Assembly: GCF_036881825.1 (NCBI RefSeq)
Contig: NZ_JBAJMW010000003.1
Span: forward strand, 372,001 to 436,000
Source of the DNA: Tersicoccus mangrovi
GTDB lineage: Bacteria > Actinomycetota > Actinomycetes > Actinomycetales > Micrococcaceae
Direction of reading: 5' to 3'
DNA length: 64,000 nt
Numbering within the stretch: the stretch's first letter is position 1; each line of letters starts with the position of its first letter. The notes beneath the pieces were generated by a model. The model was not told the origin of the DNA, searched no databases, and saw nothing but the letters and a program-made list of their open reading frames with translations. The position numbers and the translations under genes are program-made. Shown here piece by piece: positions 42,974 to 51,119 of this stretch.

Positions 42974-43408
42974 ATGCCCGCCATGTTCGTCAACCTGCCG
43001 GTGACCGATCTGGAACGCGCCAAGGCGTTCTACACGGCGATCGGCTTCACCATCAACCCGAAGTTCACGGACCACAACGCGGCCTGCGTCGTGGTCGAGG
43101 ACGGCCACAGCTACGTCATGATCCTGGTCCGCGAGTTCTTCCAGACCTTCACCGACCTGCCGATCGGCGACCCGGCGGTCAACCCGTCGGTCTCGACCGC
43201 CATCTTCCACGACAGCCGGGAGGAGGTCGACGCGGCCGTCGCCCGCGGCCTGGAGGCCGGCGGTGCGGAACCGCGCCCCGCCGCCGACTACGGCTTCATG
43301 TACCAGCGCCAGCTCACCGATCCCGACGGCAACGTCCTCGAGTTCGGCTGGATGGACCCCGTCGCCGCCGAGCAGGGCCCCGAAGCGTACTCGAAACAGC
43401 AGGCCTGA
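42974..43408 (+). CDS. VOC-superfamily (glyoxalase/bleomycin-resistance fold) protein
   Basis: 144 aa single VOC protein. It begins MPAMFVNLPVTDLERAKAFY, with the typical TAIGFTINPKFTD helix and ends DPDGNVLEFGWMDP, where the Glu of LEFGW is the usual metal ligand position. GAGGAG lies 6 nt before ATG 42974; an upstream ATG at 42935 overlaps the promoter palindrome. It is followed after 5 nt by an HxlR regulator gene. It may detoxify an electrophile sensed by that regulator. Confidence 0.88.
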   Translation: MPAMFVNLPVTDLERAKAFYTAIGFTINPKFTDHNAACVVVEDGHSYVMILVREFFQTFTDLPIGDPAVNPSVSTAIFHDSREEVDAAVARGLEAGGAEPRPAADYGFMYQRQLTDPDGNVLEFGWMDPVAAEQGPEAYSKQQA

Positions 43409-43413
43409 GGTCG

Positions 43414-44055
43414 ATGGCCGCACGCGACTACGGGCAGTACTCCGGGGTCACCCGCGCCCTGGAACTCGTGGGCGAGCGCTGGGCCATGCTGATCGTCCGT
43501 GACCTGCTGGTCGGGCCGCGCCGCTACGGCGAACTGGCCGCCGGGCTGCCCCGGATCCCGACGAACATCCTGGCGGCGCGGCTGAAGGAGCTGCAGGCGG
43601 CCGGCGTGCTGCGCCGGGCGTCGCGCTCCCGCGTCATCGTCTACGAGCTGACCCCTTTCGGCCGCGAGCTCGAGCCGGTCGTGCTCGCCCTCGGTGCCTG
43701 GGGGTTCAAGGCGATGGGCAAGGCGCGGGACGAGCAGATCATCACGCCCGACTCGATGACCATCGACCTGCGCACCGCCTTCCGGCCCCAGGTCGCCCTG
43801 GACCTGCCGCCCACCGCCTACGCCGCGCGCGTCGGCGTCGCCGAGCTGCTGATCCGGGTCGACGGCTCCCGGCTCGACGTGACGCGCGGGGACGGGCCGG
43901 CCGACCTCGCCTTCGCTGCCGGCCCGGGCATCCACCGGGTCATCGCCGGCGAGCTGGCCCCGGACCGCGCCATCGCGACGGGCGTGGTCGAGGTGCTGCA
44001 CGGACGGGGCGACCTGCTCGGCCGGTTCGCGGACACGTTCCACCTGGCCGCCTGA
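43414..44055 (+). CDS. HxlR-family regulator with extra C-terminal domain
   Basis: 213 aa. Residues 1-105 are an HxlR winged helix: LELVGERWAMLIVRDLLVGP, RYGELAAGLPRIPTNILAAR and the wing SRSRVIVYELTPFG. The remaining 105 residues resemble an SCP2/sterol-carrier-like fold seen in longer HxlR proteins. No cysteine is near the N-terminus, so thiol sensing as in YodB is unlikely. It is the second gene of the VOC operon and the likely ligand of the palindrome at 42917-42935. Confidence 0.87.
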   Translation: MAARDYGQYSGVTRALELVGERWAMLIVRDLLVGPRRYGELAAGLPRIPTNILAARLKELQAAGVLRRASRSRVIVYELTPFGRELEPVVLALGAWGFKAMGKARDEQIITPDSMTIDLRTAFRPQVALDLPPTAYAARVGVAELLIRVDGSRLDVTRGDGPADLAFAAGPGIHRVIAGELAPDRAIATGVVEVLHGRGDLLGRFADTFHLAA

Positions 44056-44080
44056 CCTCCACCCGGCGAACCCACGCAGC

Positions 44081-44138
44081 TCGTCAATAGATGCACGAAA
44101 TCGGCCAATTCGGGCCCGGATCGAACATCTATCGACGA
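44081..44138. repeat. Palindromic element between convergent genes
   Basis: Arms TCGTCAATAGATG (44081-44093) and CATCTATCGACGA (44126-44138) pair at 12 of 13 positions around a 32-nt core that contains GGCCCGGAT. The same core word occurs in element A at 32629-32691. It may also terminate the HxlR and glycerophosphodiesterase transcripts. Confidence 0.7.
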
Positions 44139-44156
44139 ACCGGCGTCAAGGAGGGG

Positions 44157-44978
44157 TCAAGCCTGCGGCCACGCGCCCCGCTCACCGAGCACCTCGGCCA
44201 GCAGGTCGGCGCGGTCGCTGACGATCCCGTCGACCCCGGCGTCGAGCAGCCGGCGCATGACGTCGGCGTCGTTGATCGTCCACACGTGCACCTCGATCCC
44301 CCACCGGTGGCCGAGCGCGATGCTGCGCGCGGTCACCACCGGGACAGCGAGGCCGCCGAGGACGGACTGCCGCTCGGGCACCTGGAACGCGTCGACGTCG
44401 CGCAGCAGCCGCGCCGCGAGCGGCGCCAGCACGGGCAGCGCCGCGGCGAGCACCCAGACCGCCGTGAGCGCGGTGCCCGCGGACGTCGCGGTCGGCCGGG
44501 TGAGCCGCCGCAGCACGGCTCGGCGCCGGCGGTCGGAGAAGGAGGCGACGAGCACCCGGTCGTGGGCGCCGAAGCGCTCGATGGCGGCGGCGAGGGGGGC
44601 GACGCCGGCGGCGGTCTTGACGTCGATGTTCAGCCGCAGGCGTGGGAACCGCTCGAGCAGCTCGGCCAGGGTCGGGATCGGGTCGCCGTCCACACGCACC
44701 GCCCGCACCTGCTCCGCCGTCATGGCGGAGATGCGCCCGGCGGTGCCGGCCACCCGGTCCAGGGTGTCGTCGTGGAAGACGAACAGGTGCCCGTCACGGC
44801 TGGCCTGCACGTCGGTCTCAACCCAGCCGCAGCCGGTCTCGACGGCGGCCCGGACGGCCGCGAGCGAGTTCTCCCCGCCGTCCGGTGCGTACCCCCGGTG
44901 GGCCAGGCCCTTCGGCCGGGCGACGCCGTCGACGTCGTTGTCCAGGTAGGGCGGGCGCCGGCGGGGCAGCTCCGGCAT
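44157..44978 (-). CDS. Glycerophosphodiester phosphodiesterase
   Basis: 273 aa TIM-barrel enzyme releasing glycerol 3-phosphate from phospholipid head-group diesters. Motifs: GLAHRGYAPDGGENSLAA (catalytic His and Arg, Glu), WVETDVQASRDGHLFVFHDD (metal Glu/Asp and second His), and HVWTINDAD near the C-terminus. A hydrophobic stretch near residues 180-200 (VWVLAAALPVLAPLAARLL) is unusual for this family and may be a membrane-associated insertion. Its ATG overlaps the stop of the HAD gene by one base. Confidence 0.92.
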   Translation of the reverse strand: MPELPRRRPPYLDNDVDGVARPKGLAHRGYAPDGGENSLAAVRAAVETGCGWVETDVQASRDGHLFVFHDDTLDRVAGTAGRISAMTAEQVRAVRVDGDPIPTLAELLERFPRLRLNIDVKTAAGVAPLAAAIERFGAHDRVLVASFSDRRRRAVLRRLTRPTATSAGTALTAVWVLAAALPVLAPLAARLLRDVDAFQVPERQSVLGGLAVPVVTARSIALGHRWGIEVHVWTINDADVMRRLLDAGVDGIVSDRADLLAEVLGERGAWPQA

Positions 44979-45871
44979 CAGGCGCGGGCGGGGTCCGGCG
45001 CGCCGGCCGCCGCGCCGCCGTCGGAATGATCGTCGGCGGCGAGCACGCGCTCGATCACCTGGGCGACGCCGTCCTCCGCGAACGGCGGTGCGAGATGCGC
45101 GGCCGCCTCCCGGGCCTCGGGATGCCCGCTGGCCATCGCGTAGCCGTGCCCGGCCCAGCGCAGCATCTGCCGGTCGTTGGGCATGTCGCCAAAGGCGTAG
45201 ACATCGGCCGCGGCGATGTCGCGGCGCTCGGCGAACCGGGCCAGCGTCACGCCCTTGTCGATGCCCAGCGGCGCCATCTCGACGAGGGCGACGCCGGGGC
45301 TCGAGTGGGTCACCGAGACGAGGTCGCCGGCCAACTCGCGGACCTGGGCGAGGAAGTCGTCCGGCGTCAGGGTGGGGTGCTTGGCGAGGAACTTGACCAC
45401 CGACTCGTCGTCGGGCAGTTCCTCCTCGACGTCGGCCGCGACGCGGGCACGCTCGGGCAGCACGTCGCGGATCCACTGGGGCTCCAGCTCGGTCAGCTCG
45501 ATGCTCTCGATGTCGAGGAAGCCGGGCTCGACGACGAAACCGGCGATCGACTCGAACGCGAAGCGGGCATCCGGGAACGCCTGCTCGATCCGCTCCCGCA
45601 CGGCGTAGACGTCCGCGGCGGCGATCGTGGTGCGGGAGAGCACCCGGCGCTCACCGAGGTCGTAGATGACGGCGCCGTTGGAGCAGATGACGAGGCCGTC
45701 GTGCCCGAGCTGGTCCACCAGGGGGCTGAGCCAGCGCGGCGGGCGCCCGGTGACGAAGACGATGCCGACGCCGGCGGCACGGGCCGCGTCGAAGGCGGCG
45801 ACCGTGCGCGGCGAGATCTTCCCGTCGTGGCCGACGATGGTGCCGTCGAGGTCGCTGGCGATCAGCCGCAC
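44978..45871 (-). CDS. HAD-superfamily phosphatase (Cof type)
   Basis: 297 aa. Motif I is LIASDLDGTIVG, motif II VFVTGR, and motif IV AFGDMPNDRQML, with a large cap domain between them. GTG 45871 has GGAGAA about 11 nt upstream and lies 5 nt after the stop of the PEBP gene. It is related to, but clearly distinct from, the HAD protein at 15199-16086. It probably dephosphorylates a small metabolite; the link to the downstream glycerophosphodiesterase is only positional. Confidence 0.87.
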   Translation of the reverse strand: MRLIASDLDGTIVGHDGKISPRTVAAFDAARAAGVGIVFVTGRPPRWLSPLVDQLGHDGLVICSNGAVIYDLGERRVLSRTTIAAADVYAVRERIEQAFPDARFAFESIAGFVVEPGFLDIESIELTELEPQWIRDVLPERARVAADVEEELPDDESVVKFLAKHPTLTPDDFLAQVRELAGDLVSVTHSSPGVALVEMAPLGIDKGVTLARFAERRDIAAADVYAFGDMPNDRQMLRWAGHGYAMASGHPEAREAAAHLAPPFAEDGVAQVIERVLAADDHSDGGAAAGAPDPARA

Positions 45872-45876
45872 GGGCG

Positions 45877-46413
45877 TTACTTCTCCTCGTGGGTGCCGGT
45901 GATGCGGGCGCGGCCGATGCTGTGGCTGAACAGGTTGAAGCCGAGGTACGCGGGGCTCGCGTCGGCCGGGATGTCCAGGTGGTCCGTGTCGAGCGCGTGC
46001 ACGACGATCATGTACCGGTGCGGGCCGTGGCCCGCCGGCGGGGCGGCACCGACGAACCCGGGGTAGCCGGCGTCGTTGCGCAGGGCGACCGCGCCCTCGG
46101 GCAGCTCGGGCAGCTTGCCCTCGCCGGGGCCGGCGGGCAGCGACGTCGTCGAGACCGGCAGGTTGAACACGGCGAGGTGCCAGAAGCCGCTCGCGGTGGG
46201 CGCGTCCGGGTCGTACACCGTGACGGCGAAGCTCTCCGTCTCGGACGGGAAGTCGCTCCACGTCAGCTGCGGGGACACGTCCTGGCCACCGGCGATGCCC
46301 ATGGCGCCGCTCAGCTGCGGGGCGTCCAGCGGGGCGCCGTCCGTGACGCTCTCGGACGTCACGGTGAACGCGGGGACGAAGGGAAGCTCGTCGTACGGGT
46401 CGATGGAGATCAT
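45877..46413 (-). CDS. YbhB/YbcL-type PEBP (Raf kinase inhibitor-like) protein
   Basis: 178 aa. The phosphatidylethanolamine-binding fold is shown by the SPQLTWSDFPSETESFAVTV segment, YDPDAPTASGFWHLAVFNLP (the DPDAP ligand motif) and GPHRYMIVVHALD. Bacterial members have no settled function. ATG 46413 is the probable start, with AGGA about 7 nt before it. It leads a minus-strand series PEBP, HAD, glycerophosphodiesterase with tight junctions. Confidence 0.92.
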   Translation of the reverse strand: MISIDPYDELPFVPAFTVTSESVTDGAPLDAPQLSGAMGIAGGQDVSPQLTWSDFPSETESFAVTVYDPDAPTASGFWHLAVFNLPVSTTSLPAGPGEGKLPELPEGAVALRNDAGYPGFVGAAPPAGHGPHRYMIVVHALDTDHLDIPADASPAYLGFNLFSHSIGRARITGTHEEK

Positions 46414-46514
46414 CGTGGTCCTATCGCGGGGCGGATGTGCTGTTCCCACCCTACCGACGCCGTGACGTCAGCGGGTTGCCGCTCAACTGGCCACGCGCCC
46501 GTCAGGGACGCGCA

Positions 46515-47438
46515 TCAGTGCGAGCGGGGCACCTCGTGGCGGGTCGGCGGGTTCGCGCCGGCCCGGGACACCGTCACGCCGGCCGCCGCCGTGCAGAACC
46601 GGAGGATGTCCCGCAGGTCCTCGACGGTGACGCCGGCGAGCCGGTCCCGCTGGGCCGAGCCTGACCAGGCGCGGTCCACGACCGAGGAGAGCAGGGCGGC
46701 CATGAAGGAGTCGCCGGCGCCGACGGTGTCCACCACCTCGACCTGTGCGGCCGGCACCTCGGTCGACCCGGCCCGGCACACCGCCCACGGCCCGTCCGCG
46801 CCCCGCGTGACGACGACGACGGCGGGCCCGAGCTCGAGCCAGGCGGCCGCCGACTCCTCGACCGACCGGTCCGGGTAGAGCCAGGCGAGGTCCTCGTCGG
46901 AGGCCTTGACGACGTCGGCCAGGGCCGCGAAGCGCTCCGCCCAGGAGCGGGCGCGGTCCACGTCGGTGATGATGGACGGGCGGCAGTTGGGGTCGAAGCC
47001 GACCGTCGCGGCGGGCCGCGCGTGCTCGATCGCGGCGAGCACCTGCGCGGCGCCCGGATCCAGCATCGTGGCGATCGAGCCGGTGTGGACGAGGGTGGTG
47101 CCGGCCAGCAGCCGGGGCAGCTGCTCGAGCAGCCCGGGCAGCTCCCAGTGGAGCGTGAAGTCGTAGTCGGCGCTGCCGTCGGGCCGCAACCGGGCCGCGG
47201 CGACGCTGGTGCGGCCGGTGTCGGCCGGCCACGGGGTGAGCACCGCGTTGGACCGCAGGTGCCCCTCGATCAGGTCGCCGTACGGGTCCTGCCCGAACCG
47301 GCCGATGAACTGGGTGGGGTGGCCCAGCCGTGCGAGGCCGACGGCGACGTTGAGCGGGCTGCCCCCGACGTGCGCCCGCTGCGGCTCGCCCTCCCGCTGG
47401 ACGACGTCGACGAGCGCCTCTCCGATGACCGTGAGCAT
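46515..47438 (-). CDS. PfkB-family carbohydrate kinase
   Basis: 307 aa ribokinase-like sugar kinase, most similar in outline to fructokinases. It starts MLTVIGEALVDVV, has the substrate loop VGGSPLNVAVGLARLG and the catalytic/anion-hole motif DTVGAGDSF. TAGGTT ends 6 nt before ATG 47438 (leaderless). No transporter or glycosidase is near to indicate which sugar. Confidence 0.9.
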   Translation of the reverse strand: MLTVIGEALVDVVQREGEPQRAHVGGSPLNVAVGLARLGHPTQFIGRFGQDPYGDLIEGHLRSNAVLTPWPADTGRTSVAAARLRPDGSADYDFTLHWELPGLLEQLPRLLAGTTLVHTGSIATMLDPGAAQVLAAIEHARPAATVGFDPNCRPSIITDVDRARSWAERFAALADVVKASDEDLAWLYPDRSVEESAAAWLELGPAVVVVTRGADGPWAVCRAGSTEVPAAQVEVVDTVGAGDSFMAALLSSVVDRAWSGSAQRDRLAGVTVEDLRDILRFCTAAAGVTVSRAGANPPTRHEVPRSH

Positions 47439-47477
47439 GCAGCGAACCTACACCGCAGGCCAGCGGAAGAGAGCGGG

Positions 47478-48206
47478 TCAGCCGTAGAGCTCGACGAAGC
47501 GACGCAGGATCGCGTGGGACGCCTCGACGTCGGCGGCCGCGACCTCGGCCTTGAGCTCCTCGGCGGTCTCGGGCGGGAAGTAGCCCTCGTACTTGTAGAC
47601 CTCGATCCGCTGCGCCAGCGCGGCGGCGTCGAGCTCGGGGTGGAACTGGGTCGCGTACAGATTCTGCTTGAGCCGGAACATCTGCACGGGGCACGTGGGC
47701 GAGGAGGCGAGCAGGACGGCGCCCGGCGGGAGCTCGCGCACAGCCTCCTTGTGCCCGACGTAGGCGTCGAAGGCGGTCGGCAGGCCCGCGCAGAGCGGAT
47801 CGGTCGTGGCGTCGTCGGTGAGGCTGACGCGTACCGCGCTGATCGGCTCGGCGTACGTCCGGTCGACGACGCCACCGGCGAAGACGCCGAGGGTGCCGAC
47901 GCCGTAGCAGGCGCCGAGGAACGGCATGTCCGCGGCGACGACGGTGTCGAGCAGTTGCCGCAACCGTGCCTCGACGGCCACCTGGAGGGCCGACTTATCC
48001 TCGAGCGGGTCCGAGGAGTTGAAGGGGCTGCCGCCGAGCAGGACGCCGGCGTACCGGCCGAGCTCGATGTCGGCGTCGGGGTCCAGAACGAGCCGGACGC
48101 GGTCGAGCCGTTCGGGCGGCAGGCCCGTGAAGGCGAGGAAGGAGTCCAGCTCCCCGGCCGCGGCCCCGTCGTGGTCGCGGGTGGACAGGAGGAGGAACGG
48201 CTTCAC
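47478..48206 (-). CDS. Class I glutamine amidotransferase-like protein
   Basis: 242 aa stand-alone amidotransferase domain. The nucleophile is in FLGACYGVGTL (GxCxG), the catalytic His/Glu in ATQFHPELD, and VLLGGSPFNSSDP resembles the GMP-synthase-like group. No synthetase partner is adjacent, so it may be a gamma-glutamyl hydrolase-type enzyme. GTG 48206 is the start: TAGGAT ends 7 nt upstream (leaderless). The amide donor target is unknown. Confidence 0.88.
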   Translation of the reverse strand: MKPFLLLSTRDHDGAAAGELDSFLAFTGLPPERLDRVRLVLDPDADIELGRYAGVLLGGSPFNSSDPLEDKSALQVAVEARLRQLLDTVVAADMPFLGACYGVGTLGVFAGGVVDRTYAEPISAVRVSLTDDATTDPLCAGLPTAFDAYVGHKEAVRELPPGAVLLASSPTCPVQMFRLKQNLYATQFHPELDAAALAQRIEVYKYEGYFPPETAEELKAEVAAADVEASHAILRRFVELYG

Positions 48207-48273
48207 CCTCGTGATCCTAGTCAGCGGGTGGCGCGGTCCCGGACACCGGCCCGGGCGGGCCCCGGGCGCACCA

Positions 48274-48302
48274 CGGGCCCCGACCGAAGTGGTCGGGGCC
48301 CG
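48274..48302 (-). terminator. Terminator after the SRPBCC gene
   Basis: A 12-bp perfect stem (CGGGCCCCGACC with GGTCGGGGCCCG) and 5-nt loop lie 23 nt beyond the SRPBCC stop, before the amidotransferase promoter. Confidence 0.75.
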
Positions 48303-48325
48303 CGGTGAAACGCAGGAGAAGCCGG

Positions 48326-48829
48326 TCAGCTCTTGACGACGGCTCCGGCGAGGAGGCCGAGCGAGTGCTCCATCTGGTCCTTCGAGACGAGCGGGAAGGA
48401 CACCTTCTTGAGCAGTTCCTTGTCGGTGACCTTGGCCCAGTCGTAGGTCAGGGTGACCTCGGTGGCGTTCGGGCCCTGGGCCTCGAGCTCCCACAGCCAC
48501 TCCCAGCCCGGAGGCTCGGTGCCGGCCGGCGCGGTCTTCCAACCGACCATCTTGTTGTCCTCGTAGGCGGTGACGTGGTTGTCCGTCTGGTACTCGCCGC
48601 CCATGTGGTCGCCCTCCATGTTCATGGTGAACACGTCGCCGACCTTGCTGATCCGGAAGCTGCGGTCCTCGGACCGGAGGAAGCCGGAGCCGTCGAACTC
48701 GCGGTGCTTCGCGGGGTTGGTGAGGAGGTTGAAGATGTCACCGGCGGGGGCGTCGATGACGCGGGAGACGACGATCCGGGAGTCGTGGTGACCCGGGTCG
48801 TGATCGTGCTCGCTGCTGTGGTTCGCCAT
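48326..48829 (-). CDS. SRPBCC-family (START-like) protein
   Basis: 167 aa lipid- or small-ligand-binding fold. The SRPBCC features are RIVVSRVIDAPAGDIFNLLT, HREFDGSGFLRS, YEDNKMVGWKT and the C-terminal helix KDQMEHSLGLLAGAV. The N-terminus is histidine-rich (HSSEHDHDPGHHDS), which might bind metal. GAAAGGA lies upstream of ATG 48829. It is a single-gene unit with its own terminator. Confidence 0.85.
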   Translation of the reverse strand: MANHSSEHDHDPGHHDSRIVVSRVIDAPAGDIFNLLTNPAKHREFDGSGFLRSEDRSFRISKVGDVFTMNMEGDHMGGEYQTDNHVTAYEDNKMVGWKTAPAGTEPPGWEWLWELEAQGPNATEVTLTYDWAKVTDKELLKKVSFPLVSKDQMEHSLGLLAGAVVKS

Positions 48830-48957
48830 GGCGTGATCCTTTCTCGAGGGACTGCGGCCGTACGTGGCCAGCCTAGCCACCGGGCCGGTGGCGAGGAGTG
48901 CGGGGGTGCCGGCGTTCACCGGAAGTGAACGGGCGCGGGGAGGCGTGCGGTGCGGTG

Positions 48958-49749
48958 TCAGGCCGAGCTGGGGCCGGGGTACGGGAGGCGGGGGTCGAGG
49001 GAGCGGACGTAACCGGCGAACCCGGCCGGTGCCCTGCCGGTGCCGCGGCCGGACGTGGTGACCCGGATCCGGTCGGTCGCGACGACGGTGGCGCCCGTGG
49101 CCCGTGCTCGCCGCGCGAGGCGGACGTCCTCGTGGGCCGCGCCGGCCCCGAAACCGCCGGCCGCCCGGTACGTGGCCAGGCGGATGCCGAGGTTGGCGCC
49201 GTGCACGTAGGGGTGGCCCTCGTCGAGTTCGTGGCGGCGGTGCCAGGCGGCCAGTTGCGCGGGCGAGGTGTCCGCGGGATCGGGCTGGACGGTGCCGAGG
49301 ACGAGGTCGGCGCCGTCGTCGGCGAGGTCCACCTGCACGCTCAGCCAGTCGGCCGGAACCCGGCTGTCCGCGTCCGTGCTGGCGATCCACACCGTGCCCG
49401 GGCCGGCCGGACCGGTGGGAGACGGCTCGTCCGTGTCCGTGTCCGTGTCCTTGTACACGTCCGCCGACTCGACACCGGCCGAGCGTGCCGCCCCGACGGT
49501 CCCGGAGCTGACGGTGAGGGCGCGCACCCACGGGGCCGCCGCGACGACCTCGGGGGTGGCGTCCGTGCACGCGTCGAGGACGACGGTCACGTCGACGTCC
49601 ACGGCCGGGTGCGTGAGCGCGAGGCGGTCCACGGCACGCCGCAGTGCCGCGAGCGCGCCGGGCAGCAACAGCTCCTCGTTGCGGGCCGGCACGACGACGT
49701 GCACCGCGCGCACCGGAGCGAGGCGATGGACCGCCGAGGGTGCGGTCAC
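48958..49749 (-). CDS. GT2-family glycosyltransferase
   Basis: 263 aa. The GT-A fold opens with VHVVVPARNEELLLPGALAA; the metal-binding acidic motif is in WIASTDADSR and the acceptor-side region in HEDVRLARRARATG. No membrane segment is visible. A short Lys-Asp-Thr repeat (KDTDTDTDEP) is an insertion loop. GTG 49749 overlaps the stop of the PIG-L/methyltransferase gene. It is the last of three tightly coupled genes that probably build one small glycosylated or acylated product. Confidence 0.82.
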   Translation of the reverse strand: MTAPSAVHRLAPVRAVHVVVPARNEELLLPGALAALRRAVDRLALTHPAVDVDVTVVLDACTDATPEVVAAAPWVRALTVSSGTVGAARSAGVESADVYKDTDTDTDEPSPTGPAGPGTVWIASTDADSRVPADWLSVQVDLADDGADLVLGTVQPDPADTSPAQLAAWHRRHELDEGHPYVHGANLGIRLATYRAAGGFGAGAAHEDVRLARRARATGATVVATDRIRVTTSGRGTGRAPAGFAGYVRSLDPRLPYPGPSSA

Positions 49750-51119
49750 AGCAGGCCCGTCTCCCGCGCCACGGACCCGACGCCGGGCCGGGCGAGCACC
49801 TCGATGAGGACGTCCTCCTCGACGTGGCGGACCGCGACGTGCAGGCCGAGCCGGTGGCGCAGCCGTTCGTGGACGGGGTCGCCGTCGAGCGCCCAGCCGG
49901 TCATGGGGTGGCGCCAGTGGCACAGCAGCACGACGCCGTCGTCGGTCAGGCTCGCGAGGATGCGATCGGCCAGCAGGTCGAGCCCGGCCGCGGTCAGGTA
50001 GTACCCGACCTCGGAGACGACGACGAGGTCGAAGGCGCCCTCGGGCCACTGCTCCGGCAGCCGCAACCGCTGCAGGTCGACCGTCCCGCCCTCGCCCACG
50101 GCGATGCCGGCGTCGGCCAGGGTGGAGGCCGCCCCGGCGAGGGCGGCCGGGCTGACGTCGGTGGCCACGAGACGGTCGCAGCGCGGCGCGAGCTCGGCCG
50201 TGAGCACCCCGATCGAGCAGCCGACCTCGAGGCCACGGCGGAACCGCTCGCGCGGCAGCGAGGCGACGGTCAGGGCACGCTTGCGGCGTTCGTACCAGCG
50301 GTCGCGGAAGCCCCACGGGTCGGCACCCCCGGCGTGGATCCGCTCGAAGATGCCGGCGAAACGCTCGGCGTCGAGAAACGTCTCGAACGGCCGCTCGAAC
50401 CGCGCCACCATGTCCGGCAGCAGGATCGCCTCATCGCCCGGCGCGTCCGAGAGCGGACCGACCTGGCTCGTGTGCTCTCCGAGAGCGGCGGCCTTCGCCT
50501 CGCGCTCGTCCGGCTCCAGCTCCAGCCGCACGACGCCGTCCCACGGGATGTCGGCGTCCTGCGCCCACAGCCACGCCCACACCGGATACTCGAGCAGCCT
50601 CACGGCGGTGCCGATCACCGCGGCGGCCGCGGCACGACCGGCCGCGTCATGATCCGTGTGCCCGTCCAGGTGCCACGGGGCGGCCAGGACGGTGCCGGGC
50701 TCGGTGAGCCGGGCGTGCAGGTCCGCCGTGACGGTGGGTTCGTGCGCGGCGAGCCGACCGTCGGGCAGCCCGAGCAGGACGACGTCGGCCGAGGCGTGCA
50801 GGTGGGCGACGGCCGCCCGGATTTCGTCACGCCGCAGCTGCGCGAGCCGTTCCGGGGTGTGGGTCGGCGAATCGGGATGAGAGGCCTCGCCCTGCGTCGC
50901 GACGACGACGGTGACCTCGGCGCCGAGGGCGGCGGCCCGCGCGATGAGGCCGCCCGCGCCGAGCGTCTCGTCGTCCGGGTGGGCGGCGAGGACGACGAGG
51001 CGGCGCATCGCCACCCCGTCCCGGTCGGTCAGCTCGGCCGCGGGCAGGCCCGTGAGCGGGGAAGCCGCCCAGGACTGTTCGCTGCGGCCGGTGTCGGTGT
51101 GCGTGAATCGGGCGGTCAC
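49746..51119 (-). CDS. PIG-L deacetylase fused to a SAM methyltransferase
   Basis: 457 aa. The N-terminal half is a LmbE/PIG-L zinc deacetylase: RRLVVLAAHPDDETLGAGG, with the second ligand motif HTDHDAAG. The C-terminal half (about 250-457) is a class I methyltransferase of NodS type: RGLEVGCSIGVLTAELAPRC, LVATDVSPAAL and FDLVVVSEVGYYL. NodS and PIG-L together suggest N-deacetylation and N-methylation of an amino sugar or aminoglycoside-like metabolite; this is inference. The start overlaps the upstream dehydrogenase-like gene (ATGA). Confidence 0.9.
   Translation of the reverse strand: MTARFTHTDTGRSEQSWAASPLTGLPAAELTDRDGVAMRRLVVLAAHPDDETLGAGGLIARAAALGAEVTVVVATQGEASHPDSPTHTPERLAQLRRDEIRAAVAHLHASADVVLLGLPDGRLAAHEPTVTADLHARLTEPGTVLAAPWHLDGHTDHDAAGRAAAAAVIGTAVRLLEYPVWAWLWAQDADIPWDGVVRLELEPDEREAKAAALGEHTSQVGPLSDAPGDEAILLPDMVARFERPFETFLDAERFAGIFERIHAGGADPWGFRDRWYERRKRALTVASLPRERFRRGLEVGCSIGVLTAELAPRCDRLVATDVSPAALAGAASTLADAGIAVGEGGTVDLQRLRLPEQWPEGAFDLVVVSEVGYYLTAAGLDLLADRILASLTDDGVVLLCHWRHPMTGWALDGDPVHERLRHRLGLHVAVRHVEEDVLIEVLARPGVGSVARETGLL

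Noticed and set aside
42770..43408. Plus-strand frame fusing the glycosylase remnant to the VOC gene
   Set aside because: The upstream part is the broken repeat and promoter; a proper ribosome site and family start are at 42974.
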